From Arhodomonas aquaeolei DSM 8974 (GTDB lineage Bacteria; Pseudomonadota; Gammaproteobacteria; Nitrococcales; Nitrococcaceae), in assembly GCF_000374645.1 (NCBI RefSeq), contig NZ_KB894805.1, positions 1 to 64,000 on the forward strand: a stretch of DNA of 64,000 nt, written 5' to 3'. The notes under the pieces were generated by a model, which did not search any database, was not told where the DNA came from, and saw nothing but the letters and a program-made list of their open reading frames with translations. Positions 60,650-64,000 of the stretch are shown one piece after another. The position numbers were made by a program, and so were the translations under genes. Each line of letters begins with the position of its first letter. The stretch's first letter is position 1.

Positions 60650-61108
60650 ATGTACCTTTCTGCCGAGGATATAGCAGCACTGGAAGGCGTGGAGAAGACC
60701 CACTTCCTCAATCCGCAGGCCGTGCGGGTGAATCGCTCGCTCGGTGACGCGGTGGGACTGCGTAATCTCGGTGTGCACCGGATCGCCGTCGAACCCGGCC
60801 ATTTCTCCACCGAGTACCACTGCCATCACTACGAGGAGGAGTGCATCTACGTGCTCGCCGGATGCGGACGGGCGACGATCGGCGAGACGGAGCAGCCCGT
60901 CGGACCGGGCGATTTCATCGGTTGCCCGGCCAACGGCGTCGCCCACGACCTCTACAATGACGGTACGGAGCCACTGGTCTGCCTGGTGGTGGGCCAGCGC
61001 CTCGCCCAGGACGTAACCGACTACCCCCGCCGGGACAAGCGGCTGTACCGCAACAGCGGCGAGTGGAACGTGGTGCGGCATCAGGATATCGAATCCTTCC
61101 GGCGATGA
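60650..61108 (+). CDS. Cupin-domain protein
   Basis: A 152-residue single-domain cupin. The metal-binding motifs are visible: motif 1 STEYHCHHYEEECIYVLAGCGRATIG (His, His, Glu ligands) and motif 2 VGPGDFIGCPANGVAHDLYNDG (His). It is a small-molecule-binding or dioxygenase-like protein of unknown substrate. The ATG at 60650 has GGGAGGATCCCG upstream; an in-frame ATG at 60620 would overlap the start of the divergent lipoprotein gene. The hemolysin III gene follows 45 bases later on the same strand. Confidence 0.88.
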   Translation: MYLSAEDIAALEGVEKTHFLNPQAVRVNRSLGDAVGLRNLGVHRIAVEPGHFSTEYHCHHYEEECIYVLAGCGRATIGETEQPVGPGDFIGCPANGVAHDLYNDGTEPLVCLVVGQRLAQDVTDYPRRDKRLYRNSGEWNVVRHQDIESFRR

Positions 61109-61153
61109 CGGTATCGCCGGAATCGGGCGGGGCAGGGCAACGGAGGTCGAGGA

Positions 61154-61825
61154 ATGCCGCTTTCCAGCCGTAGGTACACGCTGGCGGAACAGATCGCCGA
61201 CCGTATCATCCACGTCGTCGGGCTCGTCGTCGCGGTGCTGGGCGTGGGTGTGCTCGTGTGGCTCGCCGCCGGCCGGCGCGATGCCGTGATGCTGGGCGGG
61301 GTGATGCTCTACGGGGTGGGCCTGATCACCATGCTGGTGGCCTCGGCGCTGGCGAACTACGACCGCCATGACGACCCGAAACGGGTTGCCCGGCGGGAGC
61401 GTTTCGATCACGCCGCGATCTTCCTGATGATCGCCGGCACGTATACCCCCTTCACCCTGAGTGTGCTCGCCGGTGCCTGGGGCTGGGGGCTGCTGGCCTT
61501 CGTCTGGACCGTCGCGCTGTCCGGAGCCGGGCTCAAGCTCGCCGGCAGGCTGGGCTACGCCGCCTCCATCGCGCTGTACCTGCTGCTCGGCTGGAGCATC
61601 CTCCCGGCGCTTCAGCCGCTGGTTGCCGGGCTGGCGTTCCCGCCGCTGGTGCTTCTGGCCGTCGGCGGCGCCGTCTACACCGCCGGGGTGCTGGTGTTCG
61701 TGTTCTCCCGGCTGCCCTACCACACGGTCATCTGGCACTCCATGGTGCTCGTGGCCGCCGGCTGTCATTACGCCGCCGTGCTCACCGGGGTCGTGCTCTC
61801 CGCCCGGCCCGCCCCCGGCCTCTGA
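61154..61825 (+). CDS. Hemolysin III family (PAQR-like, TrhA/YqfA) membrane protein
   Basis: A 223-residue inner-membrane protein with seven predicted spans. The PAQR/hemolysin III hallmarks are present: AEQIADRIIHVVGL at the first helix, RFDHAAIFLMIAGTYTPFTL with the conserved Asp-His-x-x-I-F-x-x-I-A-G-T-Y-T-P-F, and the last-helix motif YHTVIWHSMVLVAAGCHYAAVL with the metal-binding histidines. The family is linked to membrane homeostasis; true haemolysis is not implied. The ATG follows CGGAGGTCGAGGA. Possibly co-transcribed with the cupin gene. Confidence 0.92.
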   Translation: MPLSSRRYTLAEQIADRIIHVVGLVVAVLGVGVLVWLAAGRRDAVMLGGVMLYGVGLITMLVASALANYDRHDDPKRVARRERFDHAAIFLMIAGTYTPFTLSVLAGAWGWGLLAFVWTVALSGAGLKLAGRLGYAASIALYLLLGWSILPALQPLVAGLAFPPLVLLAVGGAVYTAGVLVFVFSRLPYHTVIWHSMVLVAAGCHYAAVLTGVVLSARPAPGL

Positions 61826-61889
61826 GCCGGCGTGTCCCGCCGTCCCGGCCCCGGCGCGGCCGGGCACTGGCGGTGGCGGTGGGTAGCGA

Positions 61890-61898
61890 TGCTATGAT
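61890..61898 (+). promoter_or_regulatory. Extended -10 promoter candidate
   Basis: TG-c-TATGAT (61890-61898) matches an extended -10 element with no clear -35, 88 bases before the acetyl-CoA hydrolase gene start, in a 160-base gap after hemolysin III. Confidence 0.35.
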
Positions 61899-61985
61899 TT
61901 GCCGTCTAACGGTTTCGTGCCGCGTTCCCCCGCCGGCGGACGCGAGTGCGTCCCCTTTCCCCGTATCCTGCAATCGAGGTGTTAC

Positions 61986-63536
61986 ATGGACGAACGCATC
62001 CGGCATCCCGGCCTGCGCCAGCTCCTGATGTCCGCCGAGGAGGCGGCCGCCCTGATCCAGCCGCACATGACCGTGGCGATGAGCGGTTTCACCGGTGCCG
62101 GCTATCCCAAGGCCGTCCCCCAGGCCCTGACCGAGCGCATGAATGCCGCCGCGGATGCGGGCGAGGGGTTTCAGCTGCGCGTGCTCACCGGTGCCTCCAC
62201 CGCGCCCGAACTCGACGGTGCGCTGGCACGGGCCCGGGGCATGGAGCTGCGCCTGCCGTACCAGTCGGATCCGACCGTGCGCGAGCGTGTGAACGCCGGC
62301 GAGCTCGAGTACATCGACATGCATCTCAGCCACGTGGCGCAGCACGCGTGGTTCGGCTATTTCGGCGAGATCGACGTGGCGGTGATCGAGGTCGTCGGCA
62401 TCCGCGAGGACGGGGCGCTGATCCCGTCGTCTTCCGTCGGCAACAACAAGACCTGGCTGGAGCAGGCGGACCGGGTGATCCTGGAGGTCAACCGATGGCA
62501 GCCCGCGGCCCTGGAGGGGATGCACGACGTCTATTACGGCACCGCGCTGCCGCCGCACCGCAAGCCCATCCCGCTGGAGCATCCGGACGAGCGCATCGGC
62601 GAACCCTACCTCCACTGCCCGCCGGAGAAGGTGATCGCGGTGGTGGAGACCGACGCGCCGGACCGCAACTCGCCGTTCAGCCCGCCGGACGGGGTCTCGC
62701 GTCAGATCGCCGCGCACCTGCTCGACTTCTTCGACCACGAGATCCGCCACGGCCGGCTTACCGAGCGGCTGCTGCCGCTGCAGTCCGGCGTGGGCAACAT
62801 CGCCAATGCCGTGCTCGCGGGGCTCGCCGAGGGCGGTTACCGCGGGCTCACCGCCTACACCGAGGTGATCCAGGACGGTATGCTCGATCTGCTGCGCACC
62901 GGCGTGCTGGACATGGCATCGGCGACCTCCTTCTCGCTGAGCACTGACGGGCTGGCGACCTTCGAGGAGGATATCGAGCAGCTGCGCGAGCGCATCGTGC
63001 TGCGTCCGCAGGAGATATCCAACCACCCGGAGCTGATCCGCCGGCTCGGCTGCATTGCCATGAACGGCATGATCGAGGCGGATATCTACGGCAACGTGAA
63101 TTCCACCCACATCGCCGGCAGCCGCGTGATGAACGGCATCGGCGGCAGCGGGGACTTCGCGCGCAACGGCTACCTCTCGGTGTTCATGTCGCCGAGCATG
63201 GCCAAGCGTGGCGGGATCTCCGCGATCGTGCCGATGGCGAGCCACGTGGACCACACGGAGCACGACGTCATGATCCTGATCACCGAGCAGGGGCTCGCCG
63301 ATCTGCGCGGGCTCTCGCCCAAGCAGCGCGCGCGCACCATCATCGCCAACTGTGCCCACCCCGACTACCGGTCGCTGCTGGAGGACTACTTCGAGCGGGC
63401 CTGCCGGGAGAGCTACGGGCGCCATACCCCGCACCTGCTCGACGAGGCCCTGGCCTGGCACCAGCGCTTCGTCGATACCGGAACCATGCAGCCGGAGGCC
63501 GGCGCGGCGCGCAGCGCCGGATCGGCACGGGCATGA
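61986..63536 (+). CDS. Acetyl-CoA hydrolase/CoA-transferase family protein
   Basis: A 516-residue enzyme of the Ach1/succinyl-CoA:acetate CoA-transferase family, moving CoA between acyl groups or hydrolysing acetyl-CoA. The N-terminal domain shows [21 protein letters not shown] and [18 protein letters not shown]. The C-terminal domain has [20 protein letters not shown], then [30 protein letters not shown] (the Glu in TEV is the expected thioester-forming residue), and [30 protein letters not shown]. Length is typical. The ATG at 61986 follows GAGGTGTTAC; a longer frame from 61899 is unsupported. Its stop overlaps the next gene by four bases. Confidence 0.92.
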   Translation: MDERIRHPGLRQLLMSAEEAAALIQPHMTVAMSGFTGAGYPKAVPQALTERMNAAADAGEGFQLRVLTGASTAPELDGALARARGMELRLPYQSDPTVRERVNAGELEYIDMHLSHVAQHAWFGYFGEIDVAVIEVVGIREDGALIPSSSVGNNKTWLEQADRVILEVNRWQPAALEGMHDVYYGTALPPHRKPIPLEHPDERIGEPYLHCPPEKVIAVVETDAPDRNSPFSPPDGVSRQIAAHLLDFFDHEIRHGRLTERLLPLQSGVGNIANAVLAGLAEGGYRGLTAYTEVIQDGMLDLLRTGVLDMASATSFSLSTDGLATFEEDIEQLRERIVLRPQEISNHPELIRRLGCIAMNGMIEADIYGNVNSTHIAGSRVMNGIGGSGDFARNGYLSVFMSPSMAKRGGISAIVPMASHVDHTEHDVMILITEQGLADLRGLSPKQRARTIIANCAHPDYRSLLEDYFERACRESYGRHTPHLLDEALAWHQRFVDTGTMQPEAGAARSAGSARA

Positions 63537-63988
63537 GGATCTGGGTGGACGCGGACGCCTGTCCCGTCCCGATCAAGGAGATCCTCTTCCGCGCCGCGGA
63601 ACGTACCTGCGTGAACGTCACCCTGGTCGCGAACCAGCCGGTCCACGTGCCGCGCTCGCGCTACGTCGACCGGGTGCAGGTGTCGGCCGGCTTCGACGTT
63701 GCCGACAGCGAGATCGTCCGCCGGGTGTCGGCGGGCGATCTCGTGATCACCTCGGACATCCCCCTCGCCGCCGAGGTGCTGGAGCGCGACGCCCGCGTGC
63801 TCACCCCCCGGGGCGAGCGCTACACCGAGGGCACCATACGGGCGCGGCTGACCATGCGCGACTTCATGGAGACCCTGCGTGCGAGCGGCGTGCAGACCGG
63901 TGGCCCGCCGGCGCTCAGCCAGGCGGACCGGCGCGCCTTCGCCGGTGAGCTCGACCGTCTGCTCAACGAACGTCTCCGCGGCGGCTGA
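63533..63988 (+). CDS. UPF0178 (YaiI/YqxD, DUF188) family protein
   Basis: A 151-residue PIN-like fold protein: [24 protein letters not shown] at the start, [49 protein letters not shown] in the middle and a helical tail. The conserved acidic residues (D6, D8, D75-like) suggest metal binding and possible nuclease activity, but the family role is not established. The ATG overlaps the stop of the acyl-CoA gene (ATGA), so it is co-translated. Complete before the window end. Confidence 0.92.
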   Translation: MRIWVDADACPVPIKEILFRAAERTCVNVTLVANQPVHVPRSRYVDRVQVSAGFDVADSEIVRRVSAGDLVITSDIPLAAEVLERDARVLTPRGERYTEGTIRARLTMRDFMETLRASGVQTGGPPALSQADRRAFAGELDRLLNERLRGG

Positions 63989-64000
63989 CCCCGGTGCCGG

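Noticed and set aside
1-64000. CRISPR array
   Set aside because: No regularly spaced direct repeats and no cas genes seen while reading through the window.

Overview
The window is about 64 kb of GC-rich chromosomal DNA (roughly two thirds G+C) packed with genes on both strands. The gene set points to a free-living Gram-negative gammaproteobacterium: phosphonate-type, polyamine-type and siderophore-type ABC transporters, a TRAP transporter, an EmrAB pump, a type V autotransporter, YjaA-, YceI- and YaiI-like proteins and several cyclic-di-GMP proteins. An Ectothiorhodospiraceae- or Halomonas-like halophile is plausible, but that is inference from general feel; no rRNA or phylogenetic marker is present. 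I found no tRNA, rRNA, CRISPR array or prophage.

Layout. 1-0.9 kb: a lower-GC accessory border with an internally deleted IS3-family transposase and a small flavin-binding (PNPOx-like) gene flanked by integron-core-like heptamers. 1.3-4.8 kb: phnD-phnC-phnE-phnE, with phnD broken by an in-frame TAG. 5.1-7.6 kb: an amidase with a promoter/operator-like palindrome, its TetR regulator and a YjaA-like protein. 7.7-10.2 kb (minus): LysE exporter, AraC regulator and a ketopantoate-reductase-like enzyme. 10.5-16 kb: PhzF-like enzyme, a small membrane protein, a 0.7-kb gap with an orphan terminator, an acetolactate-synthase-like TPP enzyme, an unknown exported protein and a GNAT acetyltransferase. 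16.1-20.6 kb: GntR regulator, DctPQM TRAP transporter and gluconokinase, a probable gluconate/sugar-acid uptake and phosphorylation locus.

20.7-24.3 kb: a DHFR/RibD-like reductase facing a 952-residue autotransporter; a strong hairpin separates them and the autotransporter has an unusually AT-rich upstream region. 24.9-30.6 kb: an XRE-type regulator divergent from a polyamine-family ABC transporter (binding protein, ATPase, two permeases) that ends in an isochorismatase-family cysteine hydrolase. A perfect tandem 10-bp repeat lies between the divergent genes. 30.6-31.9 kb: LysR regulator divergent from a DUF1127 protein. 31.9-36.2 kb: a Fur-box-preceded iron-siderophore operon (DUF2218, FecB/C/D/E-like). 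36.3-40.3 kb: a His/Arg-rich exported protein, an EmrAB-type pump and its divergent TetR regulator with a 15-bp palindrome.

40.3-47 kb: an M15-like peptidase, an EAL protein, a lipoprotein esterase, a lipoprotein sugar dehydrogenase and a 7TM-GGDEF protein. 47.1-49.8 kb: a molybdenum hydroxylase pair (IorA/IorB-like) whose large subunit carries a single-base frameshift. 49.8-53 kb: SelW-like protein, small unknown protein, an AT-rich gap between convergent genes with DnaA-box-like sequences, a two-helix membrane protein and a HI0933-type flavoprotein. 53-57.3 kb: Dps, an ACT-domain protein, a soluble chemoreceptor with a C-terminal Cache-like sensor, and a GAF-GGDEF-EAL protein. 57.5-64 kb: VOC protein, DeaD-type helicase, YceI lipoprotein, cupin, hemolysin III, acetyl-CoA hydrolase/CoA-transferase and a YaiI/UPF0178 protein.

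The two damaged genes (phnD, iorB) sit in otherwise intact operons and each differs from an open frame by one base. Recent mutation and sequence error both remain possible.
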